A DNA stretch of 64,000 bases from Pseudomonadota bacterium (lineage in GTDB: Bacteria > Desulfobacterota > Desulfobacteria > Desulfobacterales > JAHIVH01), in NCBI GenBank assembly GCA_018816735.1, contig JAHIVH010000013.1, positions 124,001-188,000 of the forward strand, read 5' to 3'. Positions 18,438-28,194 of the stretch are shown here, one piece after another. The position numbers and the translations under genes were made by a program. Below the pieces are notes generated by a model. It searched no databases. It was not told the origin of the DNA and saw only the letters and a program-made list of their open reading frames with translations. Position 1 is the first letter of the stretch. Each line of letters begins with the position of its first letter.

Positions 18438-19987
18438 TCTATGTCTTGTTCAAGCCGGTCCATGATTGGATTCGAATATAAGGGCCCTTTTTCAAAAACC
18501 CCGTCAAGCCCTTTTCCGCTGTCTTTCGATCGTTTGATATCTGCAAATTTTCCTTCGGAAATGACTTTCATCAGTCCTTTTTTTTGAATTTCCTTCAAGA
18601 ATTTTTCAGCCTGCCCAAGTATTTGCCTGGTCCGTTTTTCGATGAATCCGTTTCTTTTGAATTCGATTTCATCTTTAAGCGATGCGGCTGTGTTAAATAC
18701 GTAATTGATACTTGAGAGTGATTTATGACGATCCTGCATCAGTGGTGTGTGAATCGCCTCTGTCAAAATACCTGCCAGATGAATACCCTGATCGGTCAGG
18801 ATGGAGGCCAGGTTAAACAGTGTATCAAGAGTGTGTGAATAAAAAATGTCTGTTGATTTGTATCGTGTGGGCGGCATGTACTTGACCGGCGATCGCGGAA
18901 ACAGTTGCCGGGTAAGCTGGGCATGGGCCAGTTCATACAAGAAACTGTTTTCAATTTCCGGGTCAACTTCAAATGCATGGCCAAGCCCTATAAGCTCTTC
19001 AGACAATCCGGCCTTTTTGGCCATGGCCTCATTGATCATCTGGGAGGTTGTCACCGTATAGAAATTGTCTATGGCATCTGCGGTGGTCAGATAATTGTCT
19101 TCGCCCGTGTTGATCATGATATTTGCCCTTGCACAGATCAACCGGCTGAAATACTGATCCACAAAGGTCCGTTTCATGTTGATGTCCCGGAAAAGGATCC
19201 CGTACATGGAATCGTTCAGGAGAATATCCAGGTCTTCATAAGCGGCGCATGCGGCGATTTCAGGCATGCAAAGCCCGGATGCATAGTTGACCAGACGAAT
19301 GAACCGGCCTTCTTTTTCAGAAATCCGGTCCAGTGCTTCCCTCATGATCCTGAAATTGGCCTGGGTGGCAAATGTGCCGCCAAACCCTTCTGTTGTTGGG
19401 CCATGGGGAATATAGTCGAGAAGGGACTGGGCTGTGCTCCGGATTACGGCAATGATATCTGCGCCGGATGTCACCGCAGATTCGGCCTGAGTGCGGTCTT
19501 CATAAATATTTCCTGTGGCGACAATCAGATATCGCAAAGGGGGTTTGGGAGAAGGATATGTGGTTTCTTTTTCGTGTTTTCGCTCCCGGCTTGAATCAAG
19601 CACATGAAGAGCCGTGTCAACCAGGGCGGTTTCCGTTTGAATAACTTTTTCCTGTGGAACCTTATCCAGTTTGCTGAAATCGATTTTCCCCCCTACGATC
19701 ATCTCTGCTGTTTTCTGTGAGGACTTTCCCGTTTTTGCCATGGTTTTTGCAAAAAAATGCGAAATGCCATTTTCAATCCCTTCTTTTTCTTTCACCCTAT
19801 CTGCAACAAGATTGGGAATAGGTGTGCCGTCTTCATCCACGCCGTCCACACCGTAGAGTCTTAAAATCGTTCTTTCAATGGAAACGGATGAATGCCTGGA
19901 GATGAGTTCCTGAACGTCTGAGGAAATCTCAGTTGCCAGTTTTTTCATTCTTGAAACCTGTCTGGAATTAATGCGCAACCGGGCCAT
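18434..19987 (-). CDS. kamD: Lysine 5,6-aminomutase alpha subunit
   Basis: This 517-residue TIM-barrel subunit provides the substrate and PLP-binding site for the 1,2-amino shift that converts beta-lysine to 3,5-diaminohexanoate. Recognisable stretches include RYLIVATGNIYEDRTQA, the TTEGFGGTFATQANFR segment and the C-terminal INYVFNTAASLKDEIEF. The length matches known KamD (about 516). It overlaps the kamB-like gene by 20 bp and kamE by 4 bp. Identity is strong because both subunits and the neighbours agree. Confidence 0.95.
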   Translation of the reverse strand: MARLRINSRQVSRMKKLATEISSDVQELISRHSSVSIERTILRLYGVDGVDEDGTPIPNLVADRVKEKEGIENGISHFFAKTMAKTGKSSQKTAEMIVGGKIDFSKLDKVPQEKVIQTETALVDTALHVLDSSRERKHEKETTYPSPKPPLRYLIVATGNIYEDRTQAESAVTSGADIIAVIRSTAQSLLDYIPHGPTTEGFGGTFATQANFRIMREALDRISEKEGRFIRLVNYASGLCMPEIAACAAYEDLDILLNDSMYGILFRDINMKRTFVDQYFSRLICARANIMINTGEDNYLTTADAIDNFYTVTTSQMINEAMAKKAGLSEELIGLGHAFEVDPEIENSFLYELAHAQLTRQLFPRSPVKYMPPTRYKSTDIFYSHTLDTLFNLASILTDQGIHLAGILTEAIHTPLMQDRHKSLSSINYVFNTAASLKDEIEFKRNGFIEKRTRQILGQAEKFLKEIQKKGLMKVISEGKFADIKRSKDSGKGLDGVFEKGPLYSNPIMDRLEQDIE

Positions 19988-21023
19988 GACGATCTGATCC
20001 TTTACAATGTTTAATGAGATTTCCCGTTAAGGGGGTCATCATTTTTTGAATGGTTTTGGCTGTGTCCCTGAAAAGGTCACAGACGGGGATTCCTTGAGGT
20101 ATATGGACGGAATGCCGTTTGTCTCCTGTAGGCGTGGTGTCCCTGATAAATATGCCGTTTATGTGTGCCTTGTGAAGAAGATGCAAGGCCGGGTGAAAAC
20201 GGCTGGAATGGCTTTCGGTGGGAATGGTCTGGTATAGCGTGAAATTATCAAGAACAACAGTCAAGCGGTCGTAAGACCGGAGATATGAAAACAGGGAAGG
20301 GGAGAGTGCCCCGTTTATATATAAAACCGTTTTCCGGTGTTTTCTTTTTTTAAGGTGTGAATAAAGCGCCTTATCCTGAAATGGCACAGTCCGTCCTGCA
20401 TAGACCTCCTGGAAATTCTCATCAAGCAGAAGACTTCTTTTTCCGTCTTCAAGATTGAGGATGATCGGTTTCCTTATGCATACCGGACAGGCAGAAAGTG
20501 AAAACGGAACCAGAAATGCACGGGTTCGTTCCATCGATCGGGGGTTTTCGGAAATCAGTATGGAGAAGCAGAACCCGTCACTGATTGCTGGATGGGCCAC
20601 AAACTGTCTGTCTGCGGAACCGTCGATCATCAAAATGGTCTTTTCCATGTTCGTGCGAATCACATCTTTCATGAGAAGAAGTTCTTTTTTGGTATTTGGT
20701 CCTTCTAAAACCAGTTTGAAATTTCTAATCGATTTTCCGAACATATAAGACTTTGAGAAATCAGGAGCCTTCAATTCAATTATTGGTGAGTAGTCTTTTT
20801 TTTTATCTGAAAGCCGTTCTGTTGCTGTTATAAAATAACTGTTTTTCCTGATCAGAATATCCGGTTTCGGATGACCGTAAAATGCATCGATCCGGTCTCC
20901 TGAGATACCGGTGGATGTCAGGCACACGGATTTTGTTTTTTCATAAAGCGCACCATACATATGATTGAACGCGGTTGTCTTTCCAGCGTTTTTATCTGAG
21001 CCTATAAAGGTTACCGTAATCAT
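19968..21023 (-). CDS. KamB-like P-loop protein, probable aminomutase reactivase component
   Basis: This 351-residue protein begins with a P-loop (FIGSDKNAGKTTAF), then LTSTGISGDRIDAFYGHPKP, and a CPVCIRKP segment near residue 190. I recall KamB proteins of lysine-fermentation operons having this N-terminal layout, and those are thought to help reactivate the B12-dependent aminomutase. That assignment rests on memory of the family and on position between kamA and kamD. No MutS-like KamC partner is present in the window. The stop lies 20 bp inside kamD. Confidence 0.65.
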   Translation of the reverse strand: MITVTFIGSDKNAGKTTAFNHMYGALYEKTKSVCLTSTGISGDRIDAFYGHPKPDILIRKNSYFITATERLSDKKKDYSPIIELKAPDFSKSYMFGKSIRNFKLVLEGPNTKKELLLMKDVIRTNMEKTILMIDGSADRQFVAHPAISDGFCFSILISENPRSMERTRAFLVPFSLSACPVCIRKPIILNLEDGKRSLLLDENFQEVYAGRTVPFQDKALYSHLKKRKHRKTVLYINGALSPSLFSYLRSYDRLTVVLDNFTLYQTIPTESHSSRFHPALHLLHKAHINGIFIRDTTPTGDKRHSVHIPQGIPVCDLFRDTAKTIQKMMTPLTGNLIKHCKGSDRHGPVAH

Positions 21024-21034
21024 GTCATGATGGT

Positions 21035-22273
21035 TTAATCTATTATCCTGTTTGTCGGTTCAAGCACGGTGTGGGGTTTTGTCATCAGCATGCCCGGCCC
21101 CTTAAGCGATTTGTAGCGAGCCTTGCCGCATGCCGGATCATGGCCGCAGATGCTGTCCCATCTGTGAGGCTCCGTATAAACCGTAATGGCGCCTTCATAG
21201 TTTCTCAAGACTGCCTTATCGTCCGATCTCGCCAGAACATATTCAGGCATGAGCGGCACTTTGCCGCCGCCACCCGGTACATCCACAACAAATGTGGGGA
21301 CACCCAGGCCTGATGTATGACCTCTCAATGCTTCGATGATCTGTATGCCTTTTCCCAGTGAGGTCCGGAAATGGGAAATCCCCAGGGAAAGATCGCACTG
21401 ATAAATATAATACGGGTGCACCCGGATGGTGAGCAGCTTTTGATTGAGTTCCTTTATCACATGGGGGCAGTCATTGACCTGTCTTAAAAGTACAGTCTGG
21501 TTGAAGACGGGAAAACCGCCGTCTGCAAGCATGGTGCAGGCTCTTGAGGATTCGGGTGTGATCTCTTTTGCATGGTTAAAATGCGTGGAAATGAATAACG
21601 GGTGGTATTTTCTGAGCATTTTAATAAGACTGGGAGTGATCCTCATGGGAAGAACCACGGGCGTCCGGGTGCCTATCCTTATGATTTCAACATGAGGGAT
21701 GGCTCTCAGTCCCTTGAGTATCTTTTCAATTTTTTCATCACTCATGGTCAGCGGATCCCCACCGGAGATAATCACATCTCTTACTTCTTCGTGATCTGCA
21801 ATATACTGAATGGCTGTTTCGATCTGTTTCATGTTGATGGGATGATCGGTATGTCCGACCAAACGTCTTCTCGTACAGTGCCTGCAGTACATGGAACAGA
21901 TATCGGTAACCAGAAGAAGCACTCTGTCCGGATATCTGTGAGTAAGACCCGGGACAGGAGAGTCCCGATCCTCTTCCAGAGGGTCATCCATATCGCTTTC
22001 AAGGAACAGGGCTTCTTTTTCCGAAGGTATGGCCTGAGCCTTGATCGGACAATGAGCGGCACTTAAGTCTGCGAGACTGGCATAGTAAGGGGTGACGGCC
22101 ATGCGAAAATGTTTGGTGGCTGTCCGGATGCCTTCCAGAATTTTTTCAGAAGGATTTAAAATCCTCACCACATCATCTATGCTTTTCAGACGGTTTTCGA
22201 TTTGCCATTTCCAGTCATTCCAAAGTTTTTCCGAAATGTCTGCAAACGGGATATTCTTTTCAGTGTCCGTCAT
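21035..22273 (-). CDS. kamA: Lysine 2,3-aminomutase
   Basis: This radical-SAM, PLP-dependent enzyme converts L-lysine to L-beta-lysine. The ATG at 22273 has an AAGGAGAT ribosome-binding site and gives 412 residues, near the clostridial length; an in-frame start at 22294 lacks this support. The iron-sulfur motif CSMYCRHC is at residues 126-133 and the PLP-binding region VPGGGGKVPLMPEY is near the C-terminus. It lies between kdd and the kamB-like gene with 11-15 nt gaps. Confidence 0.94.
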   Translation of the reverse strand: MTDTEKNIPFADISEKLWNDWKWQIENRLKSIDDVVRILNPSEKILEGIRTATKHFRMAVTPYYASLADLSAAHCPIKAQAIPSEKEALFLESDMDDPLEEDRDSPVPGLTHRYPDRVLLLVTDICSMYCRHCTRRRLVGHTDHPINMKQIETAIQYIADHEEVRDVIISGGDPLTMSDEKIEKILKGLRAIPHVEIIRIGTRTPVVLPMRITPSLIKMLRKYHPLFISTHFNHAKEITPESSRACTMLADGGFPVFNQTVLLRQVNDCPHVIKELNQKLLTIRVHPYYIYQCDLSLGISHFRTSLGKGIQIIEALRGHTSGLGVPTFVVDVPGGGGKVPLMPEYVLARSDDKAVLRNYEGAITVYTEPHRWDSICGHDPACGKARYKSLKGPGMLMTKPHTVLEPTNRIID

Positions 22274-22287
22274 TCTGTATCTCCTTT

Positions 22288-23331
22288 TCAGCAATACCTT
22301 TTTGTATATAGCGATCTTAAATAGTCGCTTTCGCGCATGATATTGAGGACTATTTCCGCATGACCCCGGCAGTAGCCGTTTCCGATGATCATTTCAATGT
22401 CCTTACCCACGCCTTCGGCTCCCAGTGCCGCTTTTGTAAAGCTTGTGGCCATTGAAAAGAAATAGACTTTTCCTTTATCCCGGGCAATCAGTATGGCGCC
22501 CATTTCACAATTTTCCCTGGATACGCAGTTTATCACGATATCGCATAGCTTTCCTTTTGTCGTTTTTTCCATTTTTCCAAGAAGAGAAAGTGCATCATCT
22601 GCGGCTCCGATGACGACGTCATCCACAAAAGGCGCATTTTTTACATCTGCCATACCTGTTTTGCTATGAACGACTGCGATGACTTTTCCGGTTTTCCCGG
22701 TTTTTTTCTTGGCCTGATAACAGCATAAAAGCCCGGATTTTCCTCTGGCGCCTATAACGGCAACCGTATCCCCCGGATGGACCAGCTTATCGACCTGGGC
22801 AGGTGCACCTGCCACATCGAGTACGGCCAATGCCAGGGATTCCGGTATATCCAGGGGCAGTTTCGCCCAGATTCCGGTTTCAAAAAGGACCGCCTGACCG
22901 ATGATATCGACCTGATCCTTTTCCAGATGGATGTTTAAAATCTTGTCTATTCTTAATGGCGTCAGGGATAGACTGACCAGGCTTGCCAGGCGATCAGAAG
23001 GTTTGAGATTGATTCTATCTTTCAGGTGGTCTCCGATTGTGTTGACGGTTCCGATGAACATGCCTCCTGAACCTGTTCGTGGATTTTTGTGCTTGCCAAA
23101 ATTTTTAACGATTTCCATCATCATCGCTTCTATTCTGACGGGATCGCCTGACCCATGATCCTTTAAATCCGTAAACGAGGCAGAATCGATATTCAATGTA
23201 GAGACATCACACAAAATTTCATTGTCGTAAATCCGGGTGAAATCATTATCAAGCCGAATGGCAGGCTGGGGGAGAACATTCTTCGGGTCAATTACTCGAT
23301 GTGTCCCGTAAGGATTTCCTTTTTTTTGCAT
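22288..23331 (-). CDS. kdd: 3,5-diaminohexanoate dehydrogenase
   Basis: This enzyme oxidises 3,5-diaminohexanoate to 3-keto-5-aminohexanoate with NAD(P). The ATG at 23331 follows an AAGGGG-type site and gives about 347 residues, the family length; a longer frame to 23379 lacks a site. The sequence starts KGNPYGTHRVIDPKNVLPQPA, as in known Kdd proteins, and has a Rossmann motif VAVIGARGKSGLL. It is the first gene of the lysine operon, facing a divergent PLP-enzyme gene. Confidence 0.92.
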   Translation of the reverse strand: MQKKGNPYGTHRVIDPKNVLPQPAIRLDNDFTRIYDNEILCDVSTLNIDSASFTDLKDHGSGDPVRIEAMMMEIVKNFGKHKNPRTGSGGMFIGTVNTIGDHLKDRINLKPSDRLASLVSLSLTPLRIDKILNIHLEKDQVDIIGQAVLFETGIWAKLPLDIPESLALAVLDVAGAPAQVDKLVHPGDTVAVIGARGKSGLLCCYQAKKKTGKTGKVIAVVHSKTGMADVKNAPFVDDVVIGAADDALSLLGKMEKTTKGKLCDIVINCVSRENCEMGAILIARDKGKVYFFSMATSFTKAALGAEGVGKDIEMIIGNGYCRGHAEIVLNIMRESDYLRSLYTKRYC

Positions 23332-23590
23332 GGCACCCCTTTTTATTACGGCGCAAGTTAAATCCGTTTTGTCCGGCATTTATTTTTTTCTAGTTCACGG
23401 GCTAGTGATTTACGGGCAACCCTTTTTTTCCATCATGATATTTTCTTGTCATTCAGCGGTTAATTTAATAGTATAGGTTCTGTATGATAATTTAATTTGA
23501 GAATGATTATACCATTTGATTTAGTAAAATGCGAATAAATAGTTGTCTTTGTATATTAAGGCATTCAATCCACTATTCCGGGAGATAGGC

Positions 23591-24796
23591 ATGAAAAAAA
23601 AGAATCTTGAGCTTTCAGAGGAATCCAAAATCGTTCATGGCACAACCAGGAATTTTGTCACATCAGGGGATCTGGTGCCCCCCATTCATATGACATCCAC
23701 GTTCAAATTCAAGGATATGGCTCATGGCGCAGGCATATTCGATGGCTCATGCGAAGGATTCGTATACTCACGAATTGCCAATCCGACCACAGACATCCTT
23801 GAAGAGAAAGTGGCACTGCTGGAAGGTGGTGAGGCGGCTTCCGCAGTTTCCTCCGGTCTTGCAGCCATTGCCGCAGTCTGTTTTTCCCTGTGTAAACCCG
23901 GCGACAATATCATTGCCTGTAATGCCATTTATGGCGGTACATTTGCTTTGCTTAACAAGCATCTGGCTGATTTTGACATCCAATGCCGGTTTGTCTCTCC
24001 GCAAGAGGCTTATGACCGGAAAAAAATTGACTCTCTCATCGATACCCGCACACGGTTAATGTTTGTTGAAACCCCCGCCAATCCAACATTAGATATTGTA
24101 GACATCAGCCTGTGGGCCGATATTTCAAAAAAGGCTGACATCCCATTGGTCGTGGATAACACATTTGCAACGCCCTATCTTCAGAAACCCCTGCAATTGG
24201 GCGCGGATATTATTGTCCATTCAATGACCAAATACCTGAACGGGCACGGAGATATTATTGGCGGCATCATTGTTGGTAAAAAGAATATGATCGACCGGAT
24301 CAGGGAAAATTACATTATTCATTTTGGCCCTTCCATGAGTCCATTTAATGCCTGGCTGATATCAAGGGGGATCAAAACCCTTGCGATCCGGATGGAAAAA
24401 CATTGCGATAATGCCATGGCGATTGCCACATGGCTGTCATCCCATCCCAAGGTGACTTTTGTTTATTATCCGGGCCTGAAAACCCACACCGGGCATTCGA
24501 TCGCCAAAAAGCAGATGAAAAAATACGGTGGCATGATCGCCTTCAGGGTAAAGGGTGGCATTGCTGCAGGAAAGCGGATTATGGACAGTGTCGAATTGTG
24601 TACGCTGGCGGTAAGCCTGGGGGATTGTGAAACCCTTATTCAGCATCCGGCATCCATGACCCATTCCACATATACCAAAAAAGAACGGGAGGCAGCCGGC
24701 ATAACAGACGGGCTGATCCGTCTCTCTGTTGGTCTGGAATCCGGAGATGATATTATTGCAGATCTGGGAAATGCATTGTCACTGGTGCGTGCCTGA
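23591..24796 (+). CDS. Methionine gamma-lyase-like PLP enzyme (Cys/Met metabolism family)
   Basis: The ATG at 23591 has a GGGAGATAG ribosome-binding site and gives 401 residues. This is a fold-type I PLP enzyme: the PLP Lys is Lys214 in SMTKYLNGHGD, with YSRIANPT and the DNTFATPYLQKP segment upstream. Family members split homocysteine- or methionine-type substrates or make cystathionine. At the position of the reactive Cys116 of the Pseudomonas methionine gamma-lyase this protein has Gly (IYGGTFALL), as cystathionine enzymes do, so the substrate is uncertain. Its neighbours are amino-acid catabolic genes, and it is divergent from the lysine operon. Confidence 0.82.
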   Translation: MKKKNLELSEESKIVHGTTRNFVTSGDLVPPIHMTSTFKFKDMAHGAGIFDGSCEGFVYSRIANPTTDILEEKVALLEGGEAASAVSSGLAAIAAVCFSLCKPGDNIIACNAIYGGTFALLNKHLADFDIQCRFVSPQEAYDRKKIDSLIDTRTRLMFVETPANPTLDIVDISLWADISKKADIPLVVDNTFATPYLQKPLQLGADIIVHSMTKYLNGHGDIIGGIIVGKKNMIDRIRENYIIHFGPSMSPFNAWLISRGIKTLAIRMEKHCDNAMAIATWLSSHPKVTFVYYPGLKTHTGHSIAKKQMKKYGGMIAFRVKGGIAAGKRIMDSVELCTLAVSLGDCETLIQHPASMTHSTYTKKEREAAGITDGLIRLSVGLESGDDIIADLGNALSLVRA

Positions 24797-26005
24797 AGAT
24801 ATGGTTTGCTTTATATTGAATCCTTTTTCTTCAAGCGTCCGGATAATATCTTCGGAGTGATTTGTTCCCCGTGTTTCAAGCTCCAAGGTTACCCTGGATT
24901 TGTTTATCGGTATATCGAGGGCATTTCTGTCATGATGGATATGAAGCACATTGGCATTCATTTGAGCGATTTTAGCCAGAAGTTTTGAAATCGATCCCGG
25001 GCTGTCAGGCAGCACAACCGTTATCCGGATAACGCGGCCACTTTTGTTCAGGCCTCTGTTTATGATGCGGCCCACAAGGGGACTATCGACATTTCCGCCA
25101 CTGATTACAAGAACAATTTTTTTGCCCCTGATATGGCTGATCTTGCCGCCGATCAGTGCGGCAAGGGGAACCGCCCCTGCACCTTCTGCCAGGAGTTTTT
25201 TTCGTTCAAGAAGCATCAGCATGGCCGCAGCAATATGTTCTTCATCCACAAGAACAACTTCATCCACATAGGCGGATATAAATTTCAGGGTGAGATCGCC
25301 TGTCTCTTTCACACTGATCCCGTCTGCAATGGATGGTGTGGCCTCCACGCGCAGGACTTTTCCCTTGTTAAAGGATTCAAATGCAGATGGGCAGGCGGCT
25401 GCCTGGACTCCAATAATTTTTGTTTCCGGCCTTATCTGTTTCGAAAGGCAGGAAAGGCCTGAAATAAGACCGCCGCCGCCGATGGGAGCGACAATTAAAT
25501 CCACATCCTTCAGGTCTTGATGGATTTCAAGGCCGATGGTGCCCTGACCGGCAATAATATCCGGGTCATTAAACGGGTGAATGAAGGTGTGTCCTTTTTT
25601 TTCAATTTCATGGGCTTTTTCAAGACTCTCGCCAATGCTGTTTCCATGAATAACGACATTTCCGCCGTAATTCCGGGTGGCTTCCTGTTTCGTTATGGAT
25701 GCCCATCCCGGCATGACAATCGTGGCCGGAAGTTTGGCCTGTCTCGCTGCAAGCGCCACTCCCTGGGCATGATTGCCGGCAGAAGCCGTTACCACACCTT
25801 TTTTTGAAATGATCGTGCTTTTAGAGAGCAACTTGACCATGGCCCCCCTTATTTTGAATGAGCCGGTCACCTGGAGATTTTCCAGTTTAAGAAAAACCTG
25901 GCAGTCAAATTGCCTGCTCATGGATGGGGAATAAACAATGGGTGTCCTGATAATTTGTGCTGAGATCAGGTCAAGTGCTTTTTCAAAAGTGTTTTGTGAT
26001 ATCAT
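24779..26005 (-). CDS. Catabolic threonine dehydratase (threonine ammonia-lyase) with ACT domain
   Basis: This 408-residue PLP enzyme deaminates threonine (or serine) to 2-oxobutyrate. The PLP Lys is Lys51 in TGSFKIRGA; the Gly-rich loop is PIGGGGLISGL and the Asn motif is ASAGNHAQG. The C-terminal 75 residues form a single ACT domain (VVLPDSPGSISKLLAKIAQ) for allosteric control, the layout of IlvA/TdcB-type enzymes with one ACT domain. The end overlaps the convergent PLP-enzyme gene by 18 bp. With the methionine gamma-lyase-like neighbour, it may feed 2-oxobutyrate to the same pool. Confidence 0.9.
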   Translation of the reverse strand: MISQNTFEKALDLISAQIIRTPIVYSPSMSRQFDCQVFLKLENLQVTGSFKIRGAMVKLLSKSTIISKKGVVTASAGNHAQGVALAARQAKLPATIVMPGWASITKQEATRNYGGNVVIHGNSIGESLEKAHEIEKKGHTFIHPFNDPDIIAGQGTIGLEIHQDLKDVDLIVAPIGGGGLISGLSCLSKQIRPETKIIGVQAAACPSAFESFNKGKVLRVEATPSIADGISVKETGDLTLKFISAYVDEVVLVDEEHIAAAMLMLLERKKLLAEGAGAVPLAALIGGKISHIRGKKIVLVISGGNVDSPLVGRIINRGLNKSGRVIRITVVLPDSPGSISKLLAKIAQMNANVLHIHHDRNALDIPINKSRVTLELETRGTNHSEDIIRTLEEKGFNIKQTISSGTHQ

Positions 26006-26116
26006 GTGTTGTTTTTAGCATGAAAGGGTTTTCCATCACAAGCAGTTTATCGGCAGGAAAAAAGGTTAAACACGTCTCCACCTGCATATTATTTGCTGTT
26101 TTTTTTCGAATGATGT

Positions 26117-27517
26117 ATGAAGACATTCCATATGAAATGGTATGCCATAAAAAACAACTTTTTCATCCGTGAAGTCACCAAATCCCCGGCCCGTATCTCA
26201 ATCTGCGGCTTTTTGATTCTGATTTTTATCGGCGCGTTACTGTTAATGATACCTTCGGCTACAGTCACGGGTGATTTTGGATTTATCAATGCCCTTTTCA
26301 CTGCGACGTCTGCCAGTTGTGTAACCGGTCTGTCAGTAGTGGATACAGGCAGCACATTCACCTTGTTTGGTAAAATAGTTATTCTAGGACTTATCCAGAC
26401 AGGTGGTCTTGGTATTATGACCCTGTCCACCCTTTTTATTTTTCTTGCAGGACGAAGGCCCAGCCTTGCAGAAAATTCTTTGATTCACGATTCGTTTACC
26501 TATGGTGGCATCAAGGATATTGCATCGCTCATCCGGAATATCATTCTGGTGACGTTTGTAATTGAGGCGATAGGGGCTGCATTTCTGTTTGTCAGATTTT
26601 TATCAAACCATGACTGGGTGACGGCCCTAGGGTACTCGGTCTTTCATTCGGTCAGCGCTTTCTGCAATGCCGGATTTTCAGTTTTCAGAGACAGTTTTGT
26701 CCAGTATCAGGGAGACTGGTTGACCAATATCGTCATTTCTGTTTTGATTATTAGTGGTGGCATCGGGTTTATCGTGATGTTCGATCTCCATTATGTGACG
26801 TCATTAAAAAACAGGCGGTGGACACGATTGAGCCTCCATGCCAAACTGGTTATTTCCGGAACAGTGATTCTGGTCGTTGCAGGTGCGTTGTTATTTTTTA
26901 TGATGGAGACCGGAAACACGTTTGCGGGCCTGCCAGTCAAAAATCGAATCCTGTCATCCTTGTTTCATTCTGTAAGTGCACGAACCGCCGGATTCAATAC
27001 AATATCCATTGGAGAATTGGCCAATGAGACCCTTTTTTTTATCATGCTCCTGATGTTCATCGGTGCGGCTCCCGGATCATGCGGTGGCGGGATTAAAGTT
27101 ACAACACTCTGGACATTGATATTATTGGGTATATCCCGGTTCAGGGGGCAGGAGGAGGTCCGTGTATTCAACCGCACCATTCCTGAGAGTTGTACGGGGA
27201 AAGCTGTTGGTGTCGTTCTTTTAAGCATATCTGTGATCACCATGGCAACAATGGTTTTACTCGCAACAGAGCTTGGAGAGGTTTCCCATCTTGAAACCCG
27301 TGGAAAATTTCTGGAATTATTGTTTGAAACCGTAAGCGCATTTGGCACCGTGGGATTGTCAACCGGCATCACTGAAACACTTTCCCGCACAGGGAAACTG
27401 GTTATTGTTTTTGTGATGTTTGTGGGTCGTCTGGGCCCACTCGTCATTGCTCTGGGGTTGCGAAGGGAAAAAATGAGCCGTATTCATTATGCGGAAGAGA
27501 ATATCATGATCGGATGA
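26117..27517 (+). CDS. trkH: Trk/Ktr potassium uptake membrane protein
   Basis: This 466-residue inner-membrane potassium transporter has four M1-P-M2 repeats, each with its selectivity-filter Gly: SCVTGLS, FCNAGFS, ARTAGFN and FGTVGLS. Around eight or more hydrophobic segments fit the TrkH/KtrB fold. There is no strong ribosome-binding site before ATG 26117; a second in-frame Met follows five codons later. It is followed after 8 nt by its regulatory subunit on the same strand. Confidence 0.93.
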   Translation: MKTFHMKWYAIKNNFFIREVTKSPARISICGFLILIFIGALLLMIPSATVTGDFGFINALFTATSASCVTGLSVVDTGSTFTLFGKIVILGLIQTGGLGIMTLSTLFIFLAGRRPSLAENSLIHDSFTYGGIKDIASLIRNIILVTFVIEAIGAAFLFVRFLSNHDWVTALGYSVFHSVSAFCNAGFSVFRDSFVQYQGDWLTNIVISVLIISGGIGFIVMFDLHYVTSLKNRRWTRLSLHAKLVISGTVILVVAGALLFFMMETGNTFAGLPVKNRILSSLFHSVSARTAGFNTISIGELANETLFFIMLLMFIGAAPGSCGGGIKVTTLWTLILLGISRFRGQEEVRVFNRTIPESCTGKAVGVVLLSISVITMATMVLLATELGEVSHLETRGKFLELLFETVSAFGTVGLSTGITETLSRTGKLVIVFVMFVGRLGPLVIALGLRREKMSRIHYAEENIMIG

Positions 27518-27525
27518 GGTGAAAA

Positions 27526-28185
27526 ATGAAACAGTTTACCGTTATTGGGCTGGGTAATTTCGGGTATTATCTGGCCACGAATCTTTTTGAAAAAGGGCAT
27601 GATGTTCTGGCCATAGACAAGCATGCCAATCCGGTGCAGGAAATAAAGGACAAGGTCAGCCGTGCAGTTGTTTGTGATGCCGCAGATCCAAAAGCCCTCT
27701 CGGAACTTGGCCTAAAAACAATGGATGCTGTTATTGTATGCATCGGTTCCATTTTGAGCAATTCAATTCTGGTTACTTTGAATTTAAAAGAACTTGGTGT
27801 GAGAAACATTATTGCCAAGGCGATCAGTGAACCCCACGGCAGAATTCTTCAGAAAATTGGTGCAATGGACGTCTATTTCCCTGAAAAAGATTCTGCCCTC
27901 TCACTTGCCAACCATCTTCATAATCCCAATGTTATTGAATATTTACCATTTCTTGAAGGATTCAGCATTATTCAACTGGCGCCGCCCAGGAAATTTATTG
28001 GAAAAACGTTAAAGGAACTGGATCTGATCAATCGTTTTGGTGTTCAGGTTGTGGCTATCAAGGAAATCATCCCGGAAAACATCAATATGATTCCTACGGG
28101 TAATTTTGTTATAAAGGACAGCGATGTTGTTTTTTTACTGGGGCCGGATGAATCCCTGGAAAAACTTCAGGAAGAGGCCCGATAA
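27526..28185 (+). CDS. trkA: TrkA/KtrA potassium uptake regulatory protein
   Basis: This 219-residue cytosolic regulator has one RCK unit: a Rossmann domain with GLGNFGYYLA and the acidic residue of LAIDKH that binds the nucleotide, then a TrkA-C domain (LAPPRKFIGKTLKELDL). A GAGGTG ribosome-binding site lies before the ATG. The short single-RCK form is typical of KtrA rather than the two-unit TrkA of enterobacteria. It ends 9 nt before a convergent ABC exporter gene. Confidence 0.92.
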   Translation: MKQFTVIGLGNFGYYLATNLFEKGHDVLAIDKHANPVQEIKDKVSRAVVCDAADPKALSELGLKTMDAVIVCIGSILSNSILVTLNLKELGVRNIIAKAISEPHGRILQKIGAMDVYFPEKDSALSLANHLHNPNVIEYLPFLEGFSIIQLAPPRKFIGKTLKELDLINRFGVQVVAIKEIIPENINMIPTGNFVIKDSDVVFLLGPDESLEKLQEEAR

Positions 28186-28194
28186 TATTTTTAT

